Shown in pieces: positions 24,098-32,433 of a stretch of 58,177 bases of DNA (its first letter is position 1; every line of letters begins with the position of its first letter). Position numbers and translations under genes: made by a program. A model generated the notes under the pieces. That model was not told the origin of the DNA, did not search any database, and was given only the letters and a program-made list of their open reading frames with translations. Source of the DNA: Acidobacteriota bacterium (GTDB lineage Bacteria; Acidobacteriota; Vicinamibacteria; Vicinamibacterales; UBA2999); the NCBI GenBank assembly GCA_009694735.1, contig SHUG01000006.1, positions 1-58,177 of the forward strand. Reading direction: 5' to 3'.

Positions 24098-25688
24098 GGC
24101 CTACATCTATGTGGTGTCCGGCTTCAGCCGGACCGCTCGGGTTTCTGTCGCCGATATGAACCTTAAAGTTTACGTCATCTCGGGCCGGGAAGTCGGCGCG
24201 GGCATGACCGCCCCTGGTTTCTTCCCGTCGCAAGGCGGCGCGCGCCATCAGCCTGCCGACCGTCACGATCGACGCGAGGCGCCAGTCGGCAGCGGACAAG
24301 CCGCCCGCCTCGATGCCCGGCGCCACCGCGGCGTACCACGCATCGAGCTGCTGGTTCGCGGCTTCCAGTGAGGCGCGCTCGCGCGTCAGCCCGACAGCGT
24401 TCCACATCAACGCTCGCACCGAGTCTCCGGTTGGCCCGCCTTCGCCCGCCCGACCTTGCGCGGGCTTCGGCGCGGGCGCCTCGACCACGGTTTCGGCGAG
24501 CTGTCCTGGCTCGGGTGGCAACAACATGGCCTGCGCCGCACGGGCACCAAACACGAGTCCTTCGAGCAGCGAGTTGCTCGCCAGCCGATTCGCGCCATGC
24601 ACGCCCGTACACGCCACCTCCCCCGCCGCCAGCAGCCCCGCCATCGTCGTGCGGCCCCAGAGGTCTGTTTCGACGCCGCCCATCACGTAATGCGCGGCAG
24701 GACCCACCGGAACGCGGTCGGTCGCGAGGTCGAAGCCAGCTTCGCGGCACGCCGCGGCAATGGTCGGAAAGCGGCTGCGAACCCACGCCGGATCGAGGTG
24801 TTGCATCGACAGGAACACCGGCTCGCCGGTACGCTGTTGTTCGCGCACGATCGCGCGCGACACCAGGTCGCGCGACGCCAGTTCCCCGGCCGCCTCGTAG
24901 CGAGTCATGAACCGTTCACCGGCAGCGTTCAACAGAAAGGCCCCCTCGCCACGCATGGCTTCCGAGAGCAGGAACCGGGGCGCGCCTGGCGCGCTGAGCG
25001 CCGTCGGGTGGAACTGAACAAACTCGAGGTCAGCGACCCGGGCGCCGCAGTGCCAGGCCAGGGTGACGCCATCACCGGTGGCGATCGACGGGTTGGTGGT
25101 CTCCCCGAACACCTGCCCGGCGCCGCCGGTGGCAATCAGCACGGCGGCGGCTTCCACGGTGTGGGTGCCGCGTTCATCCTCATACGCGGCGCCGGCGCAC
25201 TTGCCCTGCCGAACCAGCAGGCGGGTGACGCGGGCGTTGCGCTCCACGCGCACGCGCGACTGCTCGGCCGCCTGGTTCCACAGGGCGCGGCCAATTTCAC
25301 GGCCGGTCGCGTCGGCCGCGTGCATCACGCGGCGCAGGCCATGCGCGCCTTCCCGGCCGAACGAAAGCTCGCCGGACGGTTCGCGATCGAAGCGCGCGCC
25401 AGTCGCAACCAGCTCGCGGGTGTACTTCACGCCGTCTTCAACCAGCACGCGAACCGCCGGCTCCACGCACAGCCCATCACCGGCCGCGATGGTGTCGGCC
25501 GCAGGCAGATCCGGCGAGTCGCCGGGACCAAGCGCGGCGGCGATGCCGCCCTGCGCGTAGCCGGTGTTGCTCTCGGTGGGATCGGCCTTGGTGAGAATGA
25601 GGACGTCACCGGCCAACGCCAGATCGGCGGCCGCGCGCAGTCCCGCGATGCCGCTGCCAATCACCAGAAAGTCCGAACGCCGCTGCAC
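24081..25688 (-). CDS. nadB: L-aspartate oxidase
   Basis: This 535-residue flavoenzyme oxidises L-aspartate to iminoaspartate, the first step of de novo NAD synthesis. The N-terminal GSGIAGLRAAADLA binds FAD; GGIAAALGPGDSPDL, the HPTAL segment and GEVACTGVHGANRLASNSLLEGL are standard NadB motifs. The start is a GTG with a TGA-TACGAT extended -10 six bases upstream, suggesting a leaderless transcript. Two parts look repeat-derived: PKPAQGRAGEGGP at about residues 409-421, and the tail RNPSGPAEAGHH, which is encoded by a palindrome copy. nadA and nadC are not nearby. Confidence 0.93.
   Translation of the reverse strand: MQRRSDFLVIGSGIAGLRAAADLALAGDVLILTKADPTESNTGYAQGGIAAALGPGDSPDLPAADTIAAGDGLCVEPAVRVLVEDGVKYTRELVATGARFDREPSGELSFGREGAHGLRRVMHAADATGREIGRALWNQAAEQSRVRVERNARVTRLLVRQGKCAGAAYEDERGTHTVEAAAVLIATGGAGQVFGETTNPSIATGDGVTLAWHCGARVADLEFVQFHPTALSAPGAPRFLLSEAMRGEGAFLLNAAGERFMTRYEAAGELASRDLVSRAIVREQQRTGEPVFLSMQHLDPAWVRSRFPTIAAACREAGFDLATDRVPVGPAAHYVMGGVETDLWGRTTMAGLLAAGEVACTGVHGANRLASNSLLEGLVFGARAAQAMLLPPEPGQLAETVVEAPAPKPAQGRAGEGGPTGDSVRALMWNAVGLTRERASLEAANQQLDAWYAAVAPGIEAGGLSAADWRLASIVTVGRLMARAALRREETRGGHARADFPARDDVNFKVHIGDRNPSGPAEAGHHIDVGHGRET
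24111..24135 (-). repeat. Main palindrome family, within nadB 3' end
   Basis: On the minus strand it reads GTCCGGCT-GA-AGCCGGAC followed by ACCAC. It encodes the SGPAEAGHH tail of NadB and lies immediately upstream of the proS start codon. Confidence 0.75.
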
Positions 25689-25694
25689 CGGGCG

Positions 25695-25700
25695 ATCGTA
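25695..25700 (-). promoter_or_regulatory. Candidate extended -10 of nadB
   Basis: TGA-TACGAT on the minus strand is followed by six bases and the GTG start at 25688. No -35 consensus is visible. Confidence 0.4.
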
Positions 25701-25721
25701 TCAGTGGATGGCACGGCGTGG

Positions 25722-25764
25722 CTTGCTTGCCCGCCGTAGCCTTCGGCGAAGGCGGGGGGCTTGG
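25722..25764 (+). repeat. 43-bp GCCGTAGCCTTCGGCG repeat between nadB and aroB
   Basis: This GC-rich palindromic stretch (GCCCGCCG..., CTTCGGCGAAGG, ...GGCGGGG) is nearly identical to the one at 54747-54790. It occupies the divergent promoter region, so the -35 area of aroB is made of repeat sequence. Confidence 0.65.
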
Positions 25765-25773
25765 TGCTATTCT
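25765..25773 (+). promoter_or_regulatory. Candidate extended -10 of aroB
   Basis: TGC-TATTCT ends ten bases before the aroB ATG at 25784. It adjoins the repeat on its left. There is no Shine-Dalgarno sequence. Confidence 0.35.
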
Positions 25774-25783
25774 AGCCACCGAC

Positions 25784-26869
25784 ATGCCGCCCACCCGCAT
25801 AGGAGTGACCGCCGCCGCGGGCGCTTATTCCGTTCTGGTCGGCGAACGCACGATCGACACATTGGCCCGCGAGTTGGACGATGCCCGCCTGGGTCCTCGC
25901 CGGATCATCGTGTCGAGTCCTCGCGTGTGGGATTTTCATGGACCGCGCTTCCGCAAGGCCGGCGCCGAGCGCACGCCCGTGCTGGTGGAAGACGGCGAGC
26001 GCCACAAGAATCTCACCACCGTGTCGCGTGTGCACGACGCGCTGGTCAAGGCCAAGGCCGATCGTTCGACGGTGGTGATTGCCGTTGGCGGTGGCGTCAT
26101 CGGCGACCTGGTGGGATTTGCGGCCGCCACTTACCTTCGCGGCATTCGTGTGGTTCACGTGCCGACCACGCTGCTGGCGCAGGTCGACAGCGCCATCGGC
26201 GGCAAGACTGGCGTCAACCATGCGCTGGGCAAGAACTTGATTGGCTCGTTCCACGCCCCAAGCCTGGTGGTGGCCGACCCCACGGTGCTCGACACCCTGC
26301 CGCGCCGCGAGTTCCGCGCCGGTCTCTATGAAGTGATCAAGTACGGCGTGATCACAGAGCCGGCATTGCTCGATCGCGTGCGGTCGACGCTGCCGGCGAT
26401 CTTTGCGCGAGACCCCGTGGCCGTGGCTCCCCTGGTGGCGGCGTCCTGCCGCATCAAGGCCCACGTGGTGTCGGCCGACGAGCGGGAATCAGGGCTGCGG
26501 CGCATCCTGAACTTCGGCCACACGGTGGGCCACGCACTTGAAGCGGCGACCAACTACAAACGCTTCCGGCACGGCGAAGCGGTCGGCTACGGCATGCTGG
26601 CGGCGCTCTCGATCGGAGTCGCACGCGGGGTCACACCGGCATCGCTCTACGATGAGGTGCTTGACCTGATTACTCACCTGGGACCGCTGCCGCCGGTCTC
26701 GGACATCTCGTCGAAAGAGGCGCTGGCCGCCATCGGCCGCGACAAGAAGGTGGTGGCCGGAACGCTGCACTTCGTGGCCGCAACCAAGCGCGGCGAAACG
26801 ACGACGCTGACGGACGTGAGTGCAAAAGAGATCAGGACCGTACTTAAACAGCTCGGGCTACGCGCGTGA
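25784..26869 (+). CDS. aroB: 3-dehydroquinate synthase
   Basis: This 361-residue NAD- and metal-dependent enzyme makes 3-dehydroquinate from DAHP, step two of the shikimate pathway. Motifs are EDGERHKN, VGGGVIGDLVGFAAATYLRG, PTTLLAQVDSAIGGKTGVNH, EVIKYGVI and the metal histidines in NFGHTVGHALE and RHGEAVGYGM. ATG 25784 is preferred because the 22 codons upstream in the same frame are repeat and promoter sequence. The gene is divergent from nadB and ends two bases before a palindrome shared with the convergent ntrC-type gene. Confidence 0.95.
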   Translation: MPPTRIGVTAAAGAYSVLVGERTIDTLARELDDARLGPRRIIVSSPRVWDFHGPRFRKAGAERTPVLVEDGERHKNLTTVSRVHDALVKAKADRSTVVIAVGGGVIGDLVGFAAATYLRGIRVVHVPTTLLAQVDSAIGGKTGVNHALGKNLIGSFHAPSLVVADPTVLDTLPRREFRAGLYEVIKYGVITEPALLDRVRSTLPAIFARDPVAVAPLVAASCRIKAHVVSADERESGLRRILNFGHTVGHALEAATNYKRFRHGEAVGYGMLAALSIGVARGVTPASLYDEVLDLITHLGPLPPVSDISSKEALAAIGRDKKVVAGTLHFVAATKRGETTTLTDVSAKEIRTVLKQLGLRA

Positions 26870-26870
26870 A

Positions 26871-26894
26871 GGTCGGGCTAAAGCCCGACGCTAC
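26871..26894 (+). repeat. Main palindrome family, GTCGGGCT variant
   Basis: Arms GTCGGGCT and AGCCCGAC enclose AA, followed by GCTAC. It fills the gap between convergent aroB and the NtrC-type gene, and its CTA provides the TAG stop of the latter. It may serve as a two-way hairpin terminator. Confidence 0.75.
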
Positions 26895-28285
26895 AGGTGA
26901 TACTGGCGCAGCTTCACTTCGAGCGACTTGAAGTTGATCTGAAGCAGATCGGCGGCGCGGCCGCGGTCGCCGCCGGCGTCGTGCAACGCCTGCTGAATCT
27001 TCCGCCGCTCGGTTTCAGCCACGGTTCGCGCGGTCGCTTCGGCGAGGCTGCCACTGAGGTCGATGCGCTCCCACGGATCGATCGACGAACCACTCTTTGG
27101 CACTGGCGACAAACTGAGGTGTCGCGGCAACAGCGTGTCGCCGTCGGCCAGGATCACGGCGCGCTCGATCGCGTTCTGCAGCTCGCGGATGTTGCCGGGC
27201 CACGAGTGCGCCATCAATTCAGCGACGGCCTCTGGCGACAGCGTCATCTTCTTGCCCACATCCCGGCACACCCGCTCGACGAAGTGGTGCGCCAGCTTCG
27301 GGATGTCCTCGCGCCGGTCGCGTAGCGCCGGCACCTCCACCGGGAACACCGACAGGCGGAAGTAGAGATCCTCGCGAAACTGCCGGGCCGCCACCGCCTG
27401 CCGCAACCCACGGTTGGTGGCGGCGACAATGCGCACGTCGAGCTGGATCGAAGCGCCGCCGCCCAGCCGTTCGATCTTGTGTGTTTCAATCGCGCGCAGC
27501 ATCTTGCCCTGCACGGTCATCGGCATCTCGCCGATTTCGTCGAGAAAGAGGGTGCCGCGCTGCGCCAGTTCAAAGCGCCCGAGCTTGCGCTGGTTCGCGC
27601 CGGTAAAGGCGCCCCGCTCGTAGCCAAACAGCTCGGCCTCGAGCAATGTGTCGGGGATGGCCGCGCAGTTAATGGCGACAAACGGGCCCGCCGATCGCGG
27701 ACTGCGATCGTGCAGCGCCCGCGCGCAGAGCTCCTTGCCGGTGCCGCTCTCCCCCTCCAGCAGCACCGTGGTGTCACTGTTGGCGGCGCGGCCGATGGCG
27801 GTCATCGCCAGGCGCAGGGCCGGCGAGTCGCCGATGATGTGCGGCCCGCCGCGCCGGGCCGCGGCCTCTTCCTTGAGCAGCCGGTACTCATTCAGCAGGC
27901 GGCGCTGCGCAAGCGCGCGTTCCACCAGCAACAGCAGATGATCGGGATCGACGGGCTTGGCCAGAAAGTCCAGCGCCCCCTGCTTCATGGCGGACACGGC
28001 GTCCTGGATGCTGCCGTGGGCGGTCATGACGATGACCGGCAGCTCGGGGTCGGCCTCTTTCGCCGCGCGCAGCACCCCAAGGCCGTCGCCAATCGGCAGG
28101 CGCAGGTCCGACAGCACGACCGCCGGCTGGGAATCGCGGAGGGCGGCGACGGCTTCGGGCTCGTCGCGCGCCTCGATCACGGCGTGGCCCTGCGCTTCGA
28201 GCGCCAGGCGCAGCATGGCGCGCAGCGAGTCTTTGTCCTCAACGAGCAGGATCGACGCCGCCGTCTCGGCGGCACGCGCGCTCAC
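26891..28285 (-). CDS. NtrC-family sigma-54 response regulator
   Basis: The protein has 464 residues. A receiver domain (about 10-125, phospho-acceptor D in LSDLRLP) is followed by an AAA+ domain (about 150-380) with GESGTGKE Walker A and an intact GAFTGA loop for sigma-54 contact. A C-terminal Fis-type helix-turn-helix (GDRGRAADLLQINFKSLEVKL) binds DNA. The GTG start overlaps the stop of the upstream unknown gene as GTGA. The nearest unpaired kinase is at 31186-32433, across the minor pilin genes, making those genes likely targets. Its stop codon comes from a palindrome copy. Confidence 0.92.
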   Translation of the reverse strand: MSARAAETAASILLVEDKDSLRAMLRLALEAQGHAVIEARDEPEAVAALRDSQPAVVLSDLRLPIGDGLGVLRAAKEADPELPVIVMTAHGSIQDAVSAMKQGALDFLAKPVDPDHLLLLVERALAQRRLLNEYRLLKEEAAARRGGPHIIGDSPALRLAMTAIGRAANSDTTVLLEGESGTGKELCARALHDRSPRSAGPFVAINCAAIPDTLLEAELFGYERGAFTGANQRKLGRFELAQRGTLFLDEIGEMPMTVQGKMLRAIETHKIERLGGGASIQLDVRIVAATNRGLRQAVAARQFREDLYFRLSVFPVEVPALRDRREDIPKLAHHFVERVCRDVGKKMTLSPEAVAELMAHSWPGNIRELQNAIERAVILADGDTLLPRHLSLSPVPKSGSSIDPWERIDLSGSLAEATARTVAETERRKIQQALHDAGGDRGRAADLLQINFKSLEVKLRQYHL

Positions 28286-28869
28286 GCGCCCGGTCGCAGC
28301 CAGCCCGAGGGTACCCCGGCACGGCGCGCCTCATCCTCGATGGCCGCAATCTCCTTTTGCTGCGTCTCCATCTCCTTCTTGACTCGGTCGAGTTCAGCGA
28401 GCGCCGCCTTGCGGTCGGTCTCGATCTTCGCACGCTGGGCCGGGTCGTCGCGGTTCACGAAGTCCGTCGTCAGTGCGTTGATGCGGCTCTGCAGCGACTC
28501 GGCAAACAGCCGCGACCGTTCGATCGCGGTTTGCGCGGCGATCATCCTGCCGCTCCAGTAGGCCTGATCCCGCGCGGCCGGCTTGGCCACCGGAACAGTG
28601 CCGCCCGGCAGGTCGACGGCGGGTACCGTGGTGGAGGGCGGCGCGGGCGTGGCAGGCGTGGCCGGCGCTGGGGGTGCGGCTGACCGGTTGTCGCCTTTCA
28701 AATTGCCGTTGGTGTAGACCTTGGCGGGCTTGCGAACGCCCTTGCGCCGCGCTTCCTCAGCCTTCGCCACGTCGACCAGCGTGGGCGCTGCCGGGGTCTG
28801 CCCCCGGACCGCCGTCACCGCCGGTCCGATCAGGATGCTGGCGAGCAGGATCGCGATTGCGCGTGTCAT
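28282..28869 (-). CDS. Conserved exported protein of unknown function with C-terminal coiled coil
   Basis: The protein has 195 residues. A signal peptide (about 1-24, ending VRGQ) is followed by a LVDVAKAEEARRKGVRKPAKVYTN segment, a Pro/Ala-rich linker (about 62-95) and a helical, heptad-like region (about 100-190; KAALAELDRVKKEMETQQKEI). I recognise no catalytic motif. The VDVAKAEEARRK/VYTN pattern is, as far as I recall, recurrent in Acidobacteriota, but I cannot verify this here. It overlaps the sigma-54 regulator gene by four bases. A GATACT hexamer six bases before the ATG suggests a leaderless start. Confidence 0.7.
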   Translation of the reverse strand: MTRAIAILLASILIGPAVTAVRGQTPAAPTLVDVAKAEEARRKGVRKPAKVYTNGNLKGDNRSAAPPAPATPATPAPPSTTVPAVDLPGGTVPVAKPAARDQAYWSGRMIAAQTAIERSRLFAESLQSRINALTTDFVNRDDPAQRAKIETDRKAALAELDRVKKEMETQQKEIAAIEDEARRAGVPSGWLRPGA

Positions 28870-28875
28870 GTTCTT

Positions 28876-28881
28876 AGTATC
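28876..28881 (-). promoter_or_regulatory. Candidate -10 box, leaderless start
   Basis: GATACT on the minus strand is followed by exactly six bases and the ATG at 28869. Confidence 0.35.
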
Positions 28882-28935
28882 GGTCGGATGGCCGACTTCC
28901 CCCTGCCGCGATCGTACGACTCGCGTCGCGGCGGG

Positions 28936-29634
28936 TCAAGGAACCAGCTGACGCGCTTCCTGCCACGATTGCACACGAATACCGGGCTGGCACAGTTCCT
29001 CGCCGTTGGCGTCGAAGCACACCCGGGCCAGCTCAGCCTCAATCGCGTGGCGCGACCCGAGCGGACCAAATGCCGCGGCCCGCACGCGCAGCACGCCTCG
29101 CCCCGCCTCTTCGCCATCAGCCAGCGGATCGCCATCCCGCTCGCGCGTGTCGTCGGCGATCCAGACCGCGACATAACACGGCGTTGGCCGCGCCACCTCC
29201 GTGACGTTCTCGAACGGGCTGTAGGCATACAACCGCCACCTCGGGTTATTCACGCCCCAGGGACGCTCATCAGTGTTGGCCTCCATTTGTGCCACCGTGC
29301 ACGGCGTCTGCTTGCCGCAGTTGAGCGCGTTGGTTTCGGCGGTGAGATTCACGGTGCCGCCGCCGGGAATGCCGCGGACGCCGATCGGCACGCCGTCTGA
29401 GAAGCTGGCTTGCTCCAGGCCTGCGAGCGCGGCGTTCCAGTCGGCGCGCGACAACTCATGCGCGGCCAGCTCGATGCCGGCATCCGCCGCGTAGAGCATG
29501 GCCACCGATCCCCTGGTGTTGCCCGTCGCCAGGCGATCCATGAACACCATCACCGCCAGGCCGAGGCCGATGGCCGACAGGAAGCTGGTGACGAGCAGGG
29601 CGAGAATGAGCGCGATGCCGCGTTGGCTGGTCAT
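28936..29634 (-). CDS. PilX-like minor pilus assembly protein
   Basis: The protein has 232 residues. QRGIALILALLVTSFLSAIGLGLAVMVFMDRLA is a PilX/GspK-type N-terminal helix, followed by YAADAGIELAAHEL. It probably primes type IV pilus assembly with the two prepilin-like proteins upstream. ATG 29634 is chosen because it overlaps the stop of the pilW-like gene as ATGA; the longer in-frame version has no similarity. Several cysteines (NCGKQTPC, RPTPC, RVCFD, ELCQPG) could form disulfides, and a VKOR-DsbA protein is encoded nearby. Confidence 0.78.
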   Translation of the reverse strand: MTSQRGIALILALLVTSFLSAIGLGLAVMVFMDRLATGNTRGSVAMLYAADAGIELAAHELSRADWNAALAGLEQASFSDGVPIGVRGIPGGGTVNLTAETNALNCGKQTPCTVAQMEANTDERPWGVNNPRWRLYAYSPFENVTEVARPTPCYVAVWIADDTRERDGDPLADGEEAGRGVLRVRAAAFGPLGSRHAIEAELARVCFDANGEELCQPGIRVQSWQEARQLVP

Positions 29635-30545
29635 GACGGGTTCCTCAGGGAGATGGACAGGTGACGGATCCGATCGGGAATGCGGCGCCCAGGGTTGGCC
29701 GACCGCGCACCCAGCCGCACGGCAATGTCCAGGCGCTTGATCACGCCGGCCGGCCGCCACGGCTCGATGCTCAGCTCCGGGACGTTGTCGACAATGGGCT
29801 GAACCGCGCCGGCGGCGGTTTCACGGGCGAGGGTCAACGAGCCATCGGCCTGTTCGTCCAGGTAGTAGCGGTCGGCCGAGACCGCGAACATCGCCGACTC
29901 GCGCGGGTACGCGCGGCTCAACGGACGAGACGGAGACAAGGAATTCGCGCCCTTGCTGGTCGACGCGATCGTGAACACGTCGACGCGGCCATCGGCATCC
30001 ACGAGTGCCGCCACCACTCCCTTCGAGAAGCCGCACACCTCGCCGGACGAAGGGCAGTTCACGCCGGGCTGCAGGCGCAGCGAACCAAACGGCCCGGCCT
30101 GATCGGCGTCGAGCACGCCACGGCCCAATCCCACCACCGCCAGCACGCGAAACGCGTGAAACCGCGCGCCGTCTTCATCCGGCTCGAGTAACTTGATTGC
30201 CGGCACGGCCTCCCCCGCCGTCCCATCGTCGCGGGTCGCCGTGAGCCGCGCCGCTGAGCGAAGCGCCCGCGTGAGCACGTCGACGACGGTGCGTTCGCGC
30301 TGCAGCAGGTCCAAGACCTCCGGTGTGGAATCGAATGCTGCCCGCGCTTGTGGCGCAACCGCGGCGATGGCGCCGGAGAGCAACGCGCAGACGGTCAGCG
30401 CCACCAGCAACTCGACCAGCGAAAACCCCGCGGTGGATGAGCAGAATATGGCGTCCGGCTTCTTGACCGCCGACCTGTCCGCCGTAGCCTTGGCGCAGGC
30501 CGAAGCCCTGGCGGAGGTGGTCAGCCGGACTTTTCCCGTCGTCAT
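29631..30545 (-). CDS. PilW-like minor prepilin with repeat-derived leader
   Basis: The protein has 304 residues. The type III prepilin signal AGFSLVELLVALTVCALLSG begins at about residue 39, and a globular domain of the PilW/GspJ type follows. The ATG at 30545 overlaps the stop of the pilV-like gene. The leader before the cleavage site is about 39 residues, far longer and less simple than usual. Most of it (about residues 6-32) is encoded by a composite repeat at 30450-30530. Whether PilD still cleaves such a leader is unknown. A GTG/TTG start after the repeat is not apparent. Confidence 0.78.
   Translation of the reverse strand: MTTGKVRLTTSARASACAKATADRSAVKKPDAIFCSSTAGFSLVELLVALTVCALLSGAIAAVAPQARAAFDSTPEVLDLLQRERTVVDVLTRALRSAARLTATRDDGTAGEAVPAIKLLEPDEDGARFHAFRVLAVVGLGRGVLDADQAGPFGSLRLQPGVNCPSSGEVCGFSKGVVAALVDADGRVDVFTIASTSKGANSLSPSRPLSRAYPRESAMFAVSADRYYLDEQADGSLTLARETAAGAVQPIVDNVPELSIEPWRPAGVIKRLDIAVRLGARSANPGRRIPDRIRHLSISLRNPS
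30450..30530 (-). repeat. Composite repeat: main palindrome split by a second repeat
   Basis: The outer ends match the two halves of the main palindrome (minus strand GTCCGGCTGA at 30521-30530 side and AAGCCGGACGCCA at 30450-30462 side). Between them lies about 60 bases of the CCGTAGCCTTGGCG-type repeat also seen at 25722 and 54747. The whole stays in frame inside the pilW-like gene. Confidence 0.6.
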
Positions 30546-31042
30546 GGCTGCCTCGCCCGCACTGTGGCCAGGCAGGCATCGGCGGTCTGTGGCGTGAGGT
30601 CGTCAGCGGGCCAACGAAACACGCACACTTCGATCGCGATTGCTTCCGGCACGAAAGAGTCAATCGGCGTCACGCGCCAACGCCTGGTGAACGCAGCGCC
30701 GTGCGCGGCGACGTTGATATCGACAACTGCGCCGGCGGCGTTGACGAAGTCGACAAAGCCAGGCGTGTCGTCGTTGAGGCTCTGCGCCGCCGTGGAAGCA
30801 AGCCCCGGATCGGTTACGGGCCCGCCGACCGGGCCATAGCCGAACGGGAGAGACCGAAGCACTTCGATCTGGTCTTGCGCCGCGATCAGCGCCGCACCGT
30901 GCGAGCCAGTGTCTCGCGTGGAGCGTACGCCGAGCGCGAACAGTTGCGCGATGCCGGCGAGCGCGGTGACGAGGACGCCAGTGGCGACCACGGTTTCGAT
31001 CAACGTAAAACCATCGTTTGGGGAGTTGGGGATGCGCTGCAT
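30542..31042 (-). CDS. PilV/GspI-like minor prepilin
   Basis: The protein has 166 residues. A short leader is followed by DGFTLIETVVATGVLVTALAGIAQLFALGV, a classic prepilin cleavage site and hydrophobic helix with E at +5. A region of the PilV/GspI kind (SHGAALIAAQDQIEVLRSLPFGY) follows. It is the first gene of a three-gene minor pilin operon in which each start overlaps the previous stop. A sigma-54-like site ends 12 bases before the ATG. Confidence 0.82.
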   Translation of the reverse strand: MQRIPNSPNDGFTLIETVVATGVLVTALAGIAQLFALGVRSTRDTGSHGAALIAAQDQIEVLRSLPFGYGPVGGPVTDPGLASTAAQSLNDDTPGFVDFVNAAGAVVDINVAAHGAAFTRRWRVTPIDSFVPEAIAIEVCVFRWPADDLTPQTADACLATVRARQP

Positions 31043-31053
31043 GCCCCGGAAGG

Positions 31054-31069
31054 TGCAATCGGCCTGCCC
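31054..31069 (-). promoter_or_regulatory. Possible sigma-54 promoter of the minor pilin genes
   Basis: On the minus strand GGGCAG-N5-TTGCA has GG and GC separated by ten bases, as in -24/-12 promoters. The predicted start would be at about the pilV-like ATG, leaving no leader, which lowers confidence. Confidence 0.35.
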
Positions 31070-31185
31070 CGTCTTGAATCGCGGGCATTGCGCGATTACT
31101 CGCGTAATTCGCTGTGGGTGCGGATGGCACGAAGTGTGTGGCGATCAGTTTCTGATCGCCGTGCGGCGCGCCGCCGACGCAATTT

Positions 31186-32433
31186 CTAGGATACCGGGCG
31201 AATCGGCAAGCGGACTTGAAACCGCGCGCCACCAGCGGGACTGCTCGCCGCGACCACCACGCCGTTGTGAGACACGATTACTTTCTGGACGATCGCGAGC
31301 CCCAGTCCCGTGCCCGCCGCCTTGGTGGTGGCAAACGGCTGGAACAGGCGGCTGACCGCGGCCGGCGAGAGGCCCGGGCCATTGTCGTCCACTGTCACAT
31401 AGACATCGCCGCCCTTGACATCGCCGCTCACCACGATTGCCGGCGCGGTGTGGCCACCCGCGCATGCTTCCAGGCTGTTGCGCAGCAAGTTGCTGAACGC
31501 TTGCCGCAGCAGCACATCGTCTCCGTTCACGGTGCCGAACGTGCCCTCGAACGTCGTCACCGCGGCCGCGCCGGGCAGGTCGTGAATAGCTCGCAAGACG
31601 ATGGCGCGCAGGTCGACGGGGGCCATGACGAACTGCTCGGGCTTGGCGAAGCGCAGGAAGTTGGTGACTACCTCCCCAAGCGCGGTGGTCTCGGCGCGAA
31701 TCCCGTTCACGTAGGTGCGGGCCGGCTCGGGCAACGCTGCCGGGTCGAGCAGGCGGCCGTAGCCGTGGATGGTGGCCAGGCCGTTGCGGAACTCGTGTGC
31801 GAGACCCGCGGTCAGCTCGCCGAGCCGCGCGAGGGCCTCCTTCAAGCGAAGCCGCTCCTCGAGCTCAACGACCGCCGTCAGATCGGTGAACAGGCAGACG
31901 ACGGCCTGCATGGCGCCATCGGCAGCGGTGATGTGCGACACGGTCACGCCCAGGTGAGACGGCTTGCCTCCGCCCTCGAGCGTCACGGTGCGACGAACGA
32001 TCGGCGCGCTCGTTTGCAGTGCCTCGCCAATGACCTCGGCAAGCGCCGGCACGCTGCGCAGTATGTCGGCCACCGGTCCGGTGCCAGCCTCGGCGTCGAG
32101 ACCGAGAATGCGCCGGGCCGCGGGATTCATCGTCCGCACCTCGCCCGTGCGATCGACGACGACCATGCCTGAAGTGAGGCCGGCGACGATTTGACCGGCC
32201 AGCCGTTCCGAGGCCTCGGCCCGCGCCGCCATCTGGCGCTCTTGCGCCTTCAGCTTGGCGACCGCTTCCTGCAGCGCCATCGACAGCATGGCGCTGTCGC
32301 CGCGGTCGCCCTTGCTCGCGCGCTTGCGGCCGCTGGCCGCCCGCACCACCATCACCACCACCACGATCAGCAGGAAGCCGATCGTGAGGGCGAGGATGAG
32401 CAACGCCGGTCCGGCGAAAGTCAAATCGCTCAC
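31186..32433 (-). CDS. Membrane-anchored PAS histidine kinase
   Basis: The protein has 415 residues. It has one N-terminal membrane helix (about 6-28), a coiled linker, a PAS domain (about 75-185) and HisKA with the phospho-acceptor His in GLAHEFRNGLATIHGYG. HATPase_c follows, with LLRNSLEAC (N box), DNGPGLS (G1) and GTGLGLAIV (G2). The GTG at 32433 is chosen because it overlaps the pilD stop as GTGA and puts the membrane helix at the N-terminus. It is an NtrB-like kinase without its own adjacent regulator; the NtrC-type protein at 26891-28285 is the likely partner. Confidence 0.88.
   Translation of the reverse strand: MSDLTFAGPALLILALTIGFLLIVVVVMVVRAASGRKRASKGDRGDSAMLSMALQEAVAKLKAQERQMAARAEASERLAGQIVAGLTSGMVVVDRTGEVRTMNPAARRILGLDAEAGTGPVADILRSVPALAEVIGEALQTSAPIVRRTVTLEGGGKPSHLGVTVSHITAADGAMQAVVCLFTDLTAVVELEERLRLKEALARLGELTAGLAHEFRNGLATIHGYGRLLDPAALPEPARTYVNGIRAETTALGEVVTNFLRFAKPEQFVMAPVDLRAIVLRAIHDLPGAAAVTTFEGTFGTVNGDDVLLRQAFSNLLRNSLEACAGGHTAPAIVVSGDVKGGDVYVTVDDNGPGLSPAAVSRLFQPFATTKAAGTGLGLAIVQKVIVSHNGVVVAASSPAGGARFQVRLPIRPVS

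Noticed and set aside
22475-24166. A 563-codon plus-strand frame
   Set aside because: It is antisense to proS, which has full synthetase motifs.
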